In this document: positions 1 to 9,503 of the stretch, in pieces
Numbering within the stretch: the first letter of the stretch is position 1
Layout: every line of letters begins with the position of its first letter
Assembly: GCA_003231975.1 (NCBI GenBank)
Contig: QIKW01000170.1
Coordinates: forward strand, 1 to 36,688
DNA length: 36,688 nucleotides
Reading direction: 5' to 3'
From: Acidimicrobiia bacterium
GTDB lineage: Bacteria; Actinomycetota; Acidimicrobiia; Acidimicrobiales; SZUA-35
Translations under genes and position numbers: made by a program
Notes under the pieces: generated by a model
Told to the model about the DNA's origin: nothing
Databases searched by the model: none
What the model saw: the letters and a program-made list of their open reading frames with translations, nothing else

Positions 1-1
1 C

Positions 2-270
2 GTGTTTCGCGTTGCCGACGGCGTCGGCACGCAGTTCGCTGGTGACTCGGATGGGCGGAGCCGGACCTGCGGGACCAGGTCCCAATGTGACTGTGTTTTG
101 CGTGGGTCGCCGTCGGCGACCAGCTTTGAGCTGTTTAGTCGGATGGGCGGAGCCGGACCTGCGGGAGCAGGTCCCAATGTGACTGTGTTTTGCGTGGGTC
201 GCCGTCGGCGACCAGCTTTGAGCCGTTTAGTCGGATGGGCGGAGCCGGACCTGCGGGAGCAGGTCCCAAT
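2..270. repeat. 92-bp tandem repeat, about 2.4 clear copies plus a degenerate one
   Basis: Two full units (47-138 and 139-230) are followed by a third that is cut after 40 bases (231-270). The first 45 bases of the window look like the diverged second half of another copy. Each full unit carries two perfect inverted repeats. One has arms GGACCTGC/GCAGGTCC around GGGA; in the first unit this stem is 7 bp, because of one C/G change. The other has arms GGTCGCCG/CGGCGACC around a single T; the diverged copy keeps a different but still self-complementary version, GCCGAC/GTCGGC around GGC. The third copy ends at the stop codon of the minus-strand HAD gene, so these hairpins form the start of that gene's 3' untranslated region and may act as a terminator or stability element. 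The array may continue to the left of the window. Confidence 0.85.
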
Positions 271-1031
271 CAAAAGAGCAGCCCGTTTAGCGCTGCGAGG
301 TCTGGCAGGCGGGCGTGGCTGTAGTGGGTGTGGTGATCGAACGGGTCAAGTTGGACCGACTGCATTCCGGCATTGGTGGCGCCAACAATGTCGGCATGCG
401 CGGTGTCTCCCACATAAAGAACAAGTTCGGGAGGCAAGCCAATTGCAGTGAGTGCGGGCGCCATGATTGCCGGGTCTGGTTTGGCCACGCCAACAAGGGC
501 GCTGTCGACGATCGCTTTCACAACGGGAAGCCCGGCGTCGGGGCGAACCCAACAAACTCCGTAGTCGCGCATCTGCTGAGGCGCGGTGCCGTCGTTGTTT
601 GACACAATTGCCAGGGGGATTCCGGTTGCGGCCAGCAGATGGAATTCGGCGATGTTTTGGTGGTGAAGCCAGCCCCAGGTGCCTCGAATGGATTGGCTGA
701 AGCGGTCAAGTAGTTCAGCGGGCACGCCAAGCGTTACGCCGTAGGCGTGGTCATAGATGGTCCAGAAGTCTTGGCGGTGTTCCTCAGTTGGCCGTTCGGC
801 TGCCGAGAGTGCAGCCACCCCGGCATGATGGGCTCGACGGAATTCTTCCGGGTCAGACACTGGCGGTAGGTCCATTTGGGCCAGCATCGAAGATGGGCGC
901 TCCCAGTCGGGATACGTGAACACGCCCCCGATGTCAAAGACCACAGCTTCGACTGTTTGTGGATCAAAGCGGGGCGATGCCAATGCCATCATCTGAAGGT
1001 ACCCGGAACGCGGCAGACTGAGGGTCGTCAT
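270..1031 (-). CDS. HAD-superfamily hydrolase (phosphatase-like)
   Basis: This is a cytoplasmic haloacid dehalogenase-type hydrolase, probably a small-molecule phosphatase; the substrate cannot be told from sequence. Motif I is VVFDIGGVF (nucleophile Asp present, the usual second Asp replaced by Gly, as in several HAD subgroups). Motif II is IVSNN, motif III the Lys of VAKPDP, and motif IV LYVGDTAHADI, so the active site looks complete with a helical cap between motifs I and II. The start is uncertain. ATG at 1031 has a good AGAGG Shine-Dalgarno (253 aa) but its start codon overlaps that of the divergent TerC gene. ATG at 989 (239 aa) lies six bases after TACCTT, the pattern of a leaderless start, and leaves room for promoters. 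ATG at 992 is also possible. The gene ends directly in the 92-bp repeat array. Confidence 0.85.
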   Translation of the reverse strand: MTTLSLPRSGYLQMMALASPRFDPQTVEAVVFDIGGVFTYPDWERPSSMLAQMDLPPVSDPEEFRRAHHAGVAALSAAERPTEEHRQDFWTIYDHAYGVTLGVPAELLDRFSQSIRGTWGWLHHQNIAEFHLLAATGIPLAIVSNNDGTAPQQMRDYGVCWVRPDAGLPVVKAIVDSALVGVAKPDPAIMAPALTAIGLPPELVLYVGDTAHADIVGATNAGMQSVQLDPFDHHTHYSHARLPDLAALNGLLF

Positions 1032-2019
1032 GCAGATTCCTCTCGTTGGAGTTCTGGCGCAGTCGACCAGAGGGAACCTGGTTGATCTCGACGTATCGCC
1101 AGCGTGGTGGGTCGGGCTGGTGGTAGCCATTGCCGTGATGCTTGCTGCTGATCTTTATCGGCATCGAGATGATCACGAGCCAACCCCTCGGGAGGCGGCG
1201 CTTGAGACTGCTGGGTGGGTCTCGATTGGGCTTGGGTTCTCGGTGGTGGTTTTTCTGGGATTTGGCAACGACGGGGGCGCTGCCTTCGGCGAGTACCTCT
1301 CGGGTTACCTCATCGAGAAATCATTGAGCATCGACAACGTCTTTGTGTGGGCGATCCTGTTTTCAACCATGAAGATCCCGCTCAAATACCAGCACCGAGT
1401 GCTGTTTTGGGGGATTTTTGGAGCTCTTCTGCTCCGCCTGCTCTTCATCCTTGTTGGAAGTGCTTTGATCAGCCGGTTCTCGTGGCTCTTGATTGTGTTC
1501 GGAGCGTTCCTGGTGTTCACAGGCATCAGAATCGTTCGTCATCGCGAGGGCGAGTCGGGGCCCTCTTCGTCCACTGGGTTGGGCCTGTTGAGGCGGCTGA
1601 TGCCGGTGAGTCAAGACTTTGACGGTCACAATTTCTTCACCCGGATCAACGGCAAGCGGGCGGCCACCCCCTTGTTGGCCGCCCTTGTGGTTATTGAGTT
1701 CACTGATGTGATCTTCGCCCTTGACTCGGTGCCTGCGGTTCTGGCCGTGTCGAACGAGCCGTTCATTGTCTTCGCATCGAACGCCTTTGCCATCCTTGGC
1801 CTCAGAGCCATGTACTTTCTGCTGGCCAATGCCCGTCAACGCTTTCACTACTTGTCGCAGGCGCTTGGGGGAATCCTCGTTTTTGTTGGCATCAAAATGG
1901 CGACGAGCGAATGGGTTCACATCAACACGTTCCTTAGCCTCGGTGTGATCGTGTTGATGTTGGCGGTGGCAGTAGTGCTGAGCGAATTGAAGTCCCGTAG
2001 AATTGGCCGTTTCCAGTAG
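1030..2019 (+). CDS. TerC/Alx-family integral membrane protein
   Basis: This is a 329-aa polytopic membrane protein of the TerC family, which is linked to metal ion (manganese, tellurite) handling at the cytoplasmic membrane. About eight or nine hydrophobic segments span the whole length. Family signatures are visible: EKSLSIDNVFV near residues 96-106 and EFTDVIFALDSVPA near 223-236, with the acidic residues E96, D102, E223, D226 and D232 expected to line the ion path. A charged cytoplasmic loop lies around residues 170-200. ATG at 1030 is preceded by GAGGG five bases upstream, and I see no better start before the first membrane segment. Its start codon overlaps the SD-supported start of the divergent HAD gene. 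The substrate ion is not known. A 12-bp palindrome (2036-2047) follows the stop codon. Confidence 0.92.
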   Translation: MQIPLVGVLAQSTRGNLVDLDVSPAWWVGLVVAIAVMLAADLYRHRDDHEPTPREAALETAGWVSIGLGFSVVVFLGFGNDGGAAFGEYLSGYLIEKSLSIDNVFVWAILFSTMKIPLKYQHRVLFWGIFGALLLRLLFILVGSALISRFSWLLIVFGAFLVFTGIRIVRHREGESGPSSSTGLGLLRRLMPVSQDFDGHNFFTRINGKRAATPLLAALVVIEFTDVIFALDSVPAVLAVSNEPFIVFASNAFAILGLRAMYFLLANARQRFHYLSQALGGILVFVGIKMATSEWVHINTFLSLGVIVLMLAVAVVLSELKSRRIGRFQ

Positions 2020-2165
2020 GGATCAGGGCGCGTTGGCGGCTAGCCGCACAGCCGGATCTAAACGGCAGCGCGAAAATCATGGAATTCCGGCGTTGGCCTA
2101 TGGCCCGAATCGGCTTAGTCTTAGCACTCGTCCATTGAGAGTGCTAACGCCCGGAGAGCCACTGC
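2020..2165 (+). promoter_or_regulatory. groESL promoter region
   Basis: This 146-bp gap between TerC and groES starts with a 12-bp perfect palindrome (2036-2047) that could fold at the end of the TerC transcript. It then holds a possible sigma-A promoter: TTGGCC (2093-2098), 17 bases, TAGTCT (2116-2121). The putative -10 box runs into the CIRCE operator, so a bound repressor would cover the transcription start. The promoter boxes are weak matches read by eye. The ribosome binding site for groES is GGAGAG at about 2152-2157. Confidence 0.5.
2121..2147. promoter_or_regulatory. CIRCE operator (HrcA binding site)
   Basis: The perfect consensus inverted repeat TTAGCACTC (2121-2129), nine bases, GAGTGCTAA (2139-2147) lies 18 bp upstream of the groES start. 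CIRCE is the established binding site of the heat-shock repressor HrcA, so groES-groEL is predicted to be repressed at normal temperature and released when misfolded protein occupies GroEL. No hrcA gene is in the window. Confidence 0.97.
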
Positions 2166-2453
2166 ATGAACCTGAAACCACTAGAGGATCGGATCGTCAT
2201 CCGTCCCAAAGACGCCGAGGCCACCACGGCCAGCGGCCTCGTAATTCCCGATACCGCCAAGGAGAAGCCCCAGCAGGGCGAAGTCCTTGCCATTGGAGCA
2301 GGCCGTCGTTCAGACACCGGCGACCTGATCCCAATGGATGTGGCAGTTGGCGACCTTGTCGTCTACTCCAAGTACGGGGGTACCGAAATCGCCAGTGATG
2401 GCGAAGACCTGCTCATCCTCAACGCTCGCGACGTTCTCGCGATTGTGAACTAG
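2166..2453 (+). CDS. groES: Co-chaperonin GroES (Cpn10)
   Basis: This 95-aa protein is the heptameric lid of the GroEL folding chamber in the cytoplasm. It starts with the typical [13 protein letters not shown] and ends with the usual ARDVLAIVN. The mobile loop that touches GroEL is the segment around residues 17-33 ([12 protein letters not shown]). Length and composition are normal for the family. The start is fixed by GGAGAG and by the conserved N-terminus. groEL follows nine bases after the stop codon, so both are one transcription unit under the CIRCE operator. Confidence 0.98.
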   Translation: MNLKPLEDRIVIRPKDAEATTASGLVIPDTAKEKPQQGEVLAIGAGRRSDTGDLIPMDVAVGDLVVYSKYGGTEIASDGEDLLILNARDVLAIVN

Positions 2454-4106
<1,653 letters not shown>

Positions 4107-4152
4107 GTCGGTTGACTCCTGGTCAACCGAACCCAAAAGAGCCGAACTGAAA

Positions 4153-4177
4153 GAACCGGGGCCTTTGGCCCCGGTTC
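4153..4177. terminator. Bidirectional hairpin terminator after groEL
   Basis: A perfect 11-bp stem (GAACCGGGGCC / GGCCCCGGTTC) with a TTT loop sits 46 bp after the groEL stop codon and before the stop codon of the convergent membrane-protein gene. It lacks a strong T-run, which is common for hairpin terminators in high-GC actinobacteria, and it could serve both strands. Confidence 0.75.
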
Positions 4178-4192
4178 CTTCGCGTGTACCCC

Positions 4193-4786
4193 TCAGTGAG
4201 CGCGAGCCCGGCGCTCTTGTGAGATCCGGCCCAGAACCCCAATTGCGATCAGGCCGGCTGCGCCCGCCCCAAGCGCAGCGGCTGTTGCGTAGCCCAGGGC
4301 GCCAAGACCGTCTTCGGCCCTAAACGCCAGCACACCGAACAGTGCTGCGCTGAGGCTGGTGAAGCTGACCTGCACAAGCGAGGCAACCCAGCGAAGCGTG
4401 CGGACCGAGCGCATGTGGGTGAACCAGCCAACGGCGGCGAAGAGCCAGGCTGGCACGATCAGGACCCCAACCCCCTGCCACTCAGTCGGGTCAACCAACC
4501 ACAGTTCTGTTGCCGCGAACACTTCTGTGGCCATCAGTCCACCAAGGGCAGCTACTGCGGCCAGGCGGCTTGGCGACGGCAGAATCTTCAGGGTAAAGAA
4601 CGAGGCAACACCTAAGCCGCCGGCCGAAGCGAGGTATGCGAACGCACCAATCCGGGCCGTGCCGGATCCGGTGAAAGCCAGCGTTAGGAAACAGAGAGCC
4701 AGCAAGGCGCCAACGGCAACGTCGAGCTTCTTGCGGAGTGGTGTGGGCGATGCAGCAGCCTGATCCATGATTGGGAAGCCTGCCAC
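4193..4786 (-). CDS. Small polytopic membrane protein, unknown function
   Basis: I do not recognise this family. The protein has up to 197 aa and six hydrophobic stretches: roughly residues 25-42, 46-66, 74-92, 104-121, 133-152 and 160-184, joined by short polar loops, and ends in a basic tail (RISQERRARAH). It is the last gene of a three-gene operon, starting 11 bases after the stop codon of the CapK-like gene. The start is GTG at 4786, or ATG at 4768 seven codons later; neither has a convincing Shine-Dalgarno, so translational coupling is likely. By context it may support whatever the adenylating enzyme and the regulator upstream do, but this is only inference. Confidence 0.75.
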   Translation of the reverse strand: MAGFPIMDQAAASPTPLRKKLDVAVGALLALCFLTLAFTGSGTARIGAFAYLASAGGLGVASFFTLKILPSPSRLAAVAALGGLMATEVFAATELWLVDPTEWQGVGVLIVPAWLFAAVGWFTHMRSVRTLRWVASLVQVSFTSLSAALFGVLAFRAEDGLGALGYATAAALGAGAAGLIAIGVLGRISQERRARAH

Positions 4787-4797
4787 GAAATGGGGCG

Positions 4798-6159
4798 CTA
4801 GAACGTGCGGATCAACACCTTGTGTTTACCGCCTTTGGTTAGTTCCAGTGGTTGGTCGGTCACGATGTCGATTTTGATCTCATTGCCAATGAATGACCGC
4901 ACAGTGTCTTCGATCAGCGCCTGATGCTGCTGATCGAATCCTGGTCGGGTGCTCACCCTGATGATCAAATGGTTGACCGATGGCTGAACCATCTGCCACT
5001 GGCGGACGTAGTCGGCAATGTCGTTGAACACGGTGAAGAAGGTAACGGGCATGAATTCGCGCCCATCGGCCAGCAGCACGGCGTCGCCGGTTCGGCCGCT
5101 AACCCTGGCGATAGTGCGGCCCGGCCTGCCGCAATCGCATTGCTCGGGGCCCAGCGCACCAACATCACCTAATCGGTAGCGCAGGAACGGCAGGTGTTTG
5201 GCGGTGAAGTTCGTGATTACGATGTCGCCGTCGACGCCCTGCGAGCAGGGCGCGTTGGTGGGGTCCAGTACCTCAACTATCGACTGATTGTCTGCCAGAT
5301 GAAAGTTGCCAAGAGGGCACCGGTGAGAAATCACCCCTCCGTCGTTGGCGCCATATTCCTCGACCACGTTTGAGCCGGGAAATGCCGCTTCGATTGCCAT
5401 TTTCCATGAAGGCCACAGAGGCTCGGCCATTGTGACGATTAGCCGTGGGCCCTTGAGCGTCATCCCCTCGGCCAAAAGCGCCTCGGCCATGGCAGCGATG
5501 GTGCCCGCGTACCCATACCACAGCGCGGCGTTCTTCTTGACGGCCCGATGGGCTCGGTCGAGGCTGGTGACAGGATCGATTTCGAAGCTGCAAAGCTCGG
5601 TGTCTGTTCGCTCAACCAGCAGCCTCACCCGCTTGCTGAACGAAACATGCCCCAGCCCAAGCGAGGTTGGAAAACCAAGGGTCACTCTGTTCTCGCCGTA
5701 CCTCACTCCCATTTCTTCGAATCGAAGAAGCTGGATTCCGTAGGCGTCAGCCCATGCCACGCGATCCATCGGATAGTTCCAGGGATCTCCGGTTGAGCCA
5801 CCAGTGTGTTTCTGAATCACGGGCAGGGTTGGGGCCTCGTCGCTAAAGTAGCTGTCTCCGGCGGCGATGATTATCTGCTTGTCAACTACTGGCAGATCGG
5901 TCAGATCCACAATCCCGTTGGAGGGCAACTGATGGTAGGCGGGGACGTGTTTGGCCAGGTAAGCAATCAGGTTCGTGAGCTTTGCCTGTCGCCACTCTTC
6001 GCGACGCTCGGTTGGCCACGCTTCGAAAGTTCTGGTGAACTGGCCCGCCTCGAGGTATCGGGCCTTGATTGCGGGCTGGATAGCGACGCGGGCCAGAGCG
6101 TATAGAACCGGCGGATACCAGCGGTTTGGCGAAATCGCGGCGCCGAGGCCGTCTCTCAA
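4798..6159 (-). CDS. CapK/PaaK-like adenylate-forming enzyme
   Basis: This 453-aa protein belongs to the phenylacetate-CoA ligase-like branch (PaaK/CapK) of the ANL adenylate-forming enzymes, which activate a carboxylate with ATP. The phosphate-binding loop HTGGSTGDP is at residues 118-126. EEYGANDGG, YRLGDVG and the late SGRTGD segment match the A4-A8 region motifs, and a C-terminal lid domain ends with a Lys-rich KGGKHKVLIRTF. CapK-type members occur in capsule and polysaccharide loci, which fits the neighbouring locus at 7321. The start is TTG at 6159, which overlaps the stop codon of the BTAD gene in a TTGA, so it is translationally coupled; no ATG or GTG lies nearby. The acid substrate is unknown. 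A cysteine pair in CDCGRPG could bind a metal. Confidence 0.88.
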   Translation of the reverse strand: MRDGLGAAISPNRWYPPVLYALARVAIQPAIKARYLEAGQFTRTFEAWPTERREEWRQAKLTNLIAYLAKHVPAYHQLPSNGIVDLTDLPVVDKQIIIAAGDSYFSDEAPTLPVIQKHTGGSTGDPWNYPMDRVAWADAYGIQLLRFEEMGVRYGENRVTLGFPTSLGLGHVSFSKRVRLLVERTDTELCSFEIDPVTSLDRAHRAVKKNAALWYGYAGTIAAMAEALLAEGMTLKGPRLIVTMAEPLWPSWKMAIEAAFPGSNVVEEYGANDGGVISHRCPLGNFHLADNQSIVEVLDPTNAPCSQGVDGDIVITNFTAKHLPFLRYRLGDVGALGPEQCDCGRPGRTIARVSGRTGDAVLLADGREFMPVTFFTVFNDIADYVRQWQMVQPSVNHLIIRVSTRPGFDQQHQALIEDTVRSFIGNEIKIDIVTDQPLELTKGGKHKVLIRTF

Positions 6160-6950
6160 GGCCCGAAGGCCTCGGCCATCAACGCGGTCATGTGGGGGGA
6201 CGGTTCAACTCCCAGCTCGCGGTGGAGGCGATCCCTGTAGCGTCGGTGAACCTGAAGCGCCTCACTGAGATTGCCATCGGAGAGGTGGGCTGAGATCAGC
6301 ACTCTGTGGGCAGATTCCCGAAGGGGCTCGATTGATACTGCAACCCCAACCGCTTCAATGGCTAATGCCGATGAATTCCGCTGGATCAGTTGAGAGCCAA
6401 GGCTCTCAAGGGCGTGAAGACGCAGCTGTCGCCACCGTTCCCGATGGTCCAACGCCCAGTCGTCGTACCAGTCCGTAAGCAGATCGGTCGAGAGCGTTGC
6501 CACTATCGACGGCACTTCCTCGGCAGGCGGCACCCAGGTCTGAAGGTCGGCAGGAGCGGTGAGCAGTCGGGCCAGCCGCTGGGCTTCGTTGAGGTCTGAG
6601 CCCCAGTTAGGCGCTAGCTCAAGGCTGCTTGTGTTGCCGTCTATCAGTCGCGGGCTCGCTGAGTTTATTCGCCACAATGTGGTGCGAAGGTTCGCTGATG
6701 CTCTCTTGTCTGATGTGCCCGGCCACAACGTTGAGGCGGCCATGCCGCGCGAAAGCCGACCGTGCTCTAACACCAGGAGCGCGAGGAGCCGTGAGCCCGT
6801 GCTGCCAATTGCGCTCCCACCAATCAAATCGAAGGTTGGCATCAAACAGATCTTGCTCTGAGTGTCTGCCCAACCCTCTGCTGATGGATCGGCCCAATCG
6901 GGCGACCCCAAGGTGGAAAACGCTTCTTCTACTAGCCCTCGCTGAGACAC
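6156..6950 (-). CDS. AfsR/DnrI-type (BTAD) transcriptional regulator, short form
   Basis: This 264-aa protein has the layout of a minimal SARP-like activator. A winged-helix DNA-binding domain covers about residues 38-115 (LLALLVLEHGRLSRG, then RASANLRTTLWRINSA as the recognition-helix region). An alpha-helical bacterial transcriptional activation domain covers about 120-262 and ends with the typical ALQVHRRYRDRLHRELGVEP. No NB-ARC or TPR domain is attached. The start is GTG at 6950 with GGAGGG about eight bases upstream; the first 37 residues are variable and a later start cannot be excluded. It heads the operon with the CapK-like enzyme and is divergent from the polysaccharide locus, 370 bp away, so it is the obvious candidate regulator of that locus (inference from position). 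Confidence 0.88.
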   Translation of the reverse strand: MSQRGLVEEAFSTLGSPDWADPSAEGWADTQSKICLMPTFDLIGGSAIGSTGSRLLALLVLEHGRLSRGMAASTLWPGTSDKRASANLRTTLWRINSASPRLIDGNTSSLELAPNWGSDLNEAQRLARLLTAPADLQTWVPPAEEVPSIVATLSTDLLTDWYDDWALDHRERWRQLRLHALESLGSQLIQRNSSALAIEAVGVAVSIEPLRESAHRVLISAHLSDGNLSEALQVHRRYRDRLHRELGVEPSPHMTALMAEAFGP

Positions 6951-7320
6951 AAGGCACCCTCCGTGCCGTTCATAAACCGGAATCTGTGACTACCCAACAG
7001 CCGCCAACGAGGCAGCTACCCAAACAATTCCGTCTAACTGCCCCCAACTTCGGAGGCGATTCAGGCCAACGTAGTTCACAATCTAATCCCGATGCAAAAA
7101 ACAGACGGCAGTGTGACGCGTTTGAGACGTCTGAGCGTGTTCTTTCGCACACTTTTGGTGATAGTGATGCGATGAGAACGTGCCGCTGACAGGGTGTAAT
7201 CGAGACGAATCGTGGTCGACCTGGAGACTCCTTTCGTTGTACAACCACGGGGTAAGGATTTCTTAACCGAGTGGCGTCGTATGGGATGCACTTCGGAGCT
7301 CTGAGGGAGGGCATAAACAT
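6951..7320. promoter_or_regulatory. Divergent regulatory region of the polysaccharide locus
   Basis: This 370-bp gap separates the BTAD regulator (minus) from the first polysaccharide gene (plus). I see no gene in it. It holds a candidate BTAD/SARP operator (7200-7228, listed separately), the palindromes AGACGTCT (7125-7132) and GTTGTACAAC (7236-7245), and a CGTGGT/ACCACG pair (7211-7216 and 7244-7249). TTGTAC (7238-7243) and TCTTAA (7261-7266), 17 bases apart, could be a weak promoter. GGGAGG (7305-7310) is the ribosome binding site of the gene at 7321. The long spacing suggests regulated transcription. Confidence 0.5.
7200..7228 (+). promoter_or_regulatory. Candidate SARP-type heptamer repeats
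   Basis: Three seven-base words start exactly 11 bp apart: TCGAGAC (7200-7206), CGTGGTC (7211-7217) and TGGAGAC (7222-7228). The first matches the TCGAG core of heptamers bound by the Streptomyces activators ActII-ORF4 and DnrI, and one-helical-turn spacing is typical for that family. The middle word is a poor match. The short reach and loose consensus mean this could be chance; I list it because a BTAD regulator is encoded next to it. Confidence 0.3.
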
Positions 7321-8346
7321 ATGGCGCGAATTGCGGTCGTTGGCTGCGGTTATTGGGGTGTCAATCATGTCCGGGTCTACCGGAATCTGCTCGGCGCGGG
7401 CGCCGTTGTAGCGGTTGACCCCGATCAACAAGGACTCAACCGAATAAGGGATCTTTTCCCTGAGGTTGAAGTCTCAACCGATTATGCAAGCATCCTGGAC
7501 AAGGTGGACGCGGTGGTGCTGGCCACCCCACCCAAAACTCATGCCAGCTTGGCCGAGGCGGCGCTTCGAGCTGGGTGCCACGTGCTGGTCGAGAAGCCGC
7601 TGGCTTGCAGCACCGTCGAAGCCGAGGGCTTGATTGTGGCTGCCCACCGAGCGGGCGTGATCTTGATGACCGGCCACACCTTTGAATACAACCCAGCGGT
7701 TTGGAAGCTGCGTGACATCGTCCGGTCGGGGGAGCTTGGCCAGGTCTGTCACATAGATGCGGCCCGCCTCAACCTTGGGCGTTACCAAAGCGACGTGAAC
7801 GTGTTCTGGGATCTCGCCCCCCACGACATCTCCATAATGAACTACTTGCTCGATGCCGCTCCAACCTCGGTAATGGCGTGGGGCAGGCACAACGAGCCCG
7901 TGCCGTTGGAAGACATCGGCTGCCTCCGACTGGAGTATGGCGACATCGGGGTCAGTGGCCAGGTGCATGTAAGTTGGCTCGACCCCAGAAAGGTTCGGCG
8001 GGTAACGGTCGTTGGCACCAAGAAGATGGCTGTGTATGACGACCTTGATGTTGATGAGCGAATCAAAATTTATGACAAAAGCATCGAGTTCGGAAACGAC
8101 GAACCATGGTTTGGTGGCTCGGTTGACTATCACTATGGCGGCACCGAGGCTCCTTACATAGACTTTGACGAACCGCTGAAGTTGGAAGGCCAAGCTTTCC
8201 TGGCCGCAATCGCCACTGGCACGCCACCGCAATCTGACGGTTGGAACGGGCTCAATATTGTGCGGGTCCTTGAAGCAGCCGACGAGTCACTGCGCCTCAA
8301 ACGTCCGGTTGAGATAGCTGCTACCAGACCCTCGGTGGTGGTATGA
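7321..8346 (+). CDS. Gfo/Idh/MocA sugar-nucleotide dehydrogenase
   Basis: This 341-aa NAD(P)-dependent oxidoreductase probably oxidises a ring hydroxyl (often C3) of a sugar nucleotide. The Rossmann glycine motif VGCGYWGVNHV lies at residues 7-17, the catalytic EKP at 91-93, and the conserved WDLAPHDI further on; a C-terminal alpha/beta domain of the GFO/IDH/MOCA type follows. It is the first gene of the polysaccharide locus, with GGGAGG ten bases before the ATG. The next gene is a DegT aminotransferase that starts inside its stop codon (ATGA, 8343-8346). A 3-dehydrogenase followed by a PLP aminotransferase is the known WlbA-type route to 3-amino sugars, so I infer 3-keto formation followed by amination. 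The exact substrate is not shown. Confidence 0.9.
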   Translation: MARIAVVGCGYWGVNHVRVYRNLLGAGAVVAVDPDQQGLNRIRDLFPEVEVSTDYASILDKVDAVVLATPPKTHASLAEAALRAGCHVLVEKPLACSTVEAEGLIVAAHRAGVILMTGHTFEYNPAVWKLRDIVRSGELGQVCHIDAARLNLGRYQSDVNVFWDLAPHDISIMNYLLDAAPTSVMAWGRHNEPVPLEDIGCLRLEYGDIGVSGQVHVSWLDPRKVRRVTVVGTKKMAVYDDLDVDERIKIYDKSIEFGNDEPWFGGSVDYHYGGTEAPYIDFDEPLKLEGQAFLAAIATGTPPQSDGWNGLNIVRVLEAADESLRLKRPVEIAATRPSVVV

Positions 8347-9503
8347 GCCCTCGAACAGCAGCCGCCTCGGCTCCGGTCACAACTTCCAATGTGCCATTTT
8401 ACGATCTGGCACCCGCCCATGCTCCGCTACTTGATCAATTCGAGCGCACGTTCCGCGAGATCATAAAGAGCAGCGCTTTTATTGGCGGCCAGGCCGTTGA
8501 GGATTTCGAGGTCAGTTGGGCGGCGTATTGCGGGGTCAAACACGCGGTTGGGGTGGCCAATGGCACCGACAGTATTGAGCTGATTCTTCGGGGCCTTGGA
8601 ATCGGGCCGGGCGACGAGGTAATTGTTCCTGCCAACACCTTTGTGGCAACCGCCGAGGCCGTCCTTGCTGCCGGAGCGGTTCCCCGCTTTGTCGGGGTTG
8701 ATCCCGGAACGCTGCTGCTTACCGCAGACGAGGTCCGCACCGGGCTGCGAGCCAACACCGCTGCGATTATCGCGGTGCATTTGTACGGCCAGCCCGCCCC
8801 GATGGACGAACTTCACGCGGTCAGTACCGCGGCCGGGGTCGCCTTGATTGAAGATGCGGCCCAGGCCCACGGCGCAACCTGGGAAGGCAAGCCGGTTGGC
8901 GGCCTGGGAACCGCCGGGAGTTTCAGCTTTTACCCAGGCAAGAACCTTGGCGCATTGGGCGATGCGGGCATCGTGGTCACCAACGATGCGGCCCTGGCCA
9001 GCCGAGTGAGGATTCTGGCCAATCACGGAAGAGCCGCAGGCCATCACGACCACGCGGTGTGTGGCAGAAACAGCAGACTTGATGGCCTTCAGGCGGCCCT
9101 TCTCTCCTGCAAGCTGCCTCACCTTGACAGTTGGAATAGCGACCGTCGCCGTCTAGCGAAGCTTTACGAGCAGAGCCTGACAACTTCCGGAATCAGAATG
9201 GTCAAGCAAGACCCCCGAGCGGCTTCTGCATACCATCTGCTGGTTGGCCTTGTCGATGATCGAGACAACGTTCGTAAGAGCCTCGACCGGCGGGGCATCG
9301 GCACATCGATTCACTACCCGCTGCCGTGCCACCGCCAGCCCGCGTTTGGCGAGTTCTACGACGGCTACCTGCCAATCGTGGAGCGGGCCGCGGCTCGCAT
9401 TGTTTCGCTCCCGATCTATCCGGGAATGGCTGATAACGACGTAGGGCGCGTGTGCCAGGCCCTTCACGAGGTGATCGAGGGCGAAATCGAGGTGCAGCCA
9501 TGA
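8343..9503 (+). CDS. DegT/DnrJ/EryC1/StrS sugar aminotransferase
   Basis: This 386-aa PLP-dependent aminotransferase adds an amino group to a keto-sugar nucleotide. The PLP lysine is K200 in FYPGKNLGALGDAG. The cofactor-contact segment VGVANGTDSIELIL is near residues 66-79 and the Asp-containing LIEDAAQAHGA near 167-177. Length is normal for the family. Its ATG overlaps the stop codon of the Gfo/Idh/MocA gene and its own stop codon overlaps the next ATG, so it is translationally coupled on both sides. With the upstream dehydrogenase it most likely makes a 3-amino-3-deoxy sugar nucleotide, though C4 amination cannot be excluded. Confidence 0.93.
   Translation: MSPRTAAASAPVTTSNVPFYDLAPAHAPLLDQFERTFREIIKSSAFIGGQAVEDFEVSWAAYCGVKHAVGVANGTDSIELILRGLGIGPGDEVIVPANTFVATAEAVLAAGAVPRFVGVDPGTLLLTADEVRTGLRANTAAIIAVHLYGQPAPMDELHAVSTAAGVALIEDAAQAHGATWEGKPVGGLGTAGSFSFYPGKNLGALGDAGIVVTNDAALASRVRILANHGRAAGHHDHAVCGRNSRLDGLQAALLSCKLPHLDSWNSDRRRLAKLYEQSLTTSGIRMVKQDPRAASAYHLLVGLVDDRDNVRKSLDRRGIGTSIHYPLPCHRQPAFGEFYDGYLPIVERAAARIVSLPIYPGMADNDVGRVCQALHEVIEGEIEVQP

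Noticed and set aside
2-451. Open frame of 149 aa across the tandem repeat and into the HAD gene
   Set aside because: It is an artefact of the 92-bp repeat (repeated peptide) and of antisense reading of the HAD gene; no start signal or family resemblance.
6951-7320. A gene or structured RNA in the 370-bp divergent gap
   Set aside because: No frame with a sensible start and composition, and no long paired structure beyond short palindromes.
7474-9122. Minus-strand frames of 252 and 231 aa opposite the dehydrogenase and aminotransferase
   Set aside because: Antisense shadows; compositions are odd and the sense genes are clear.
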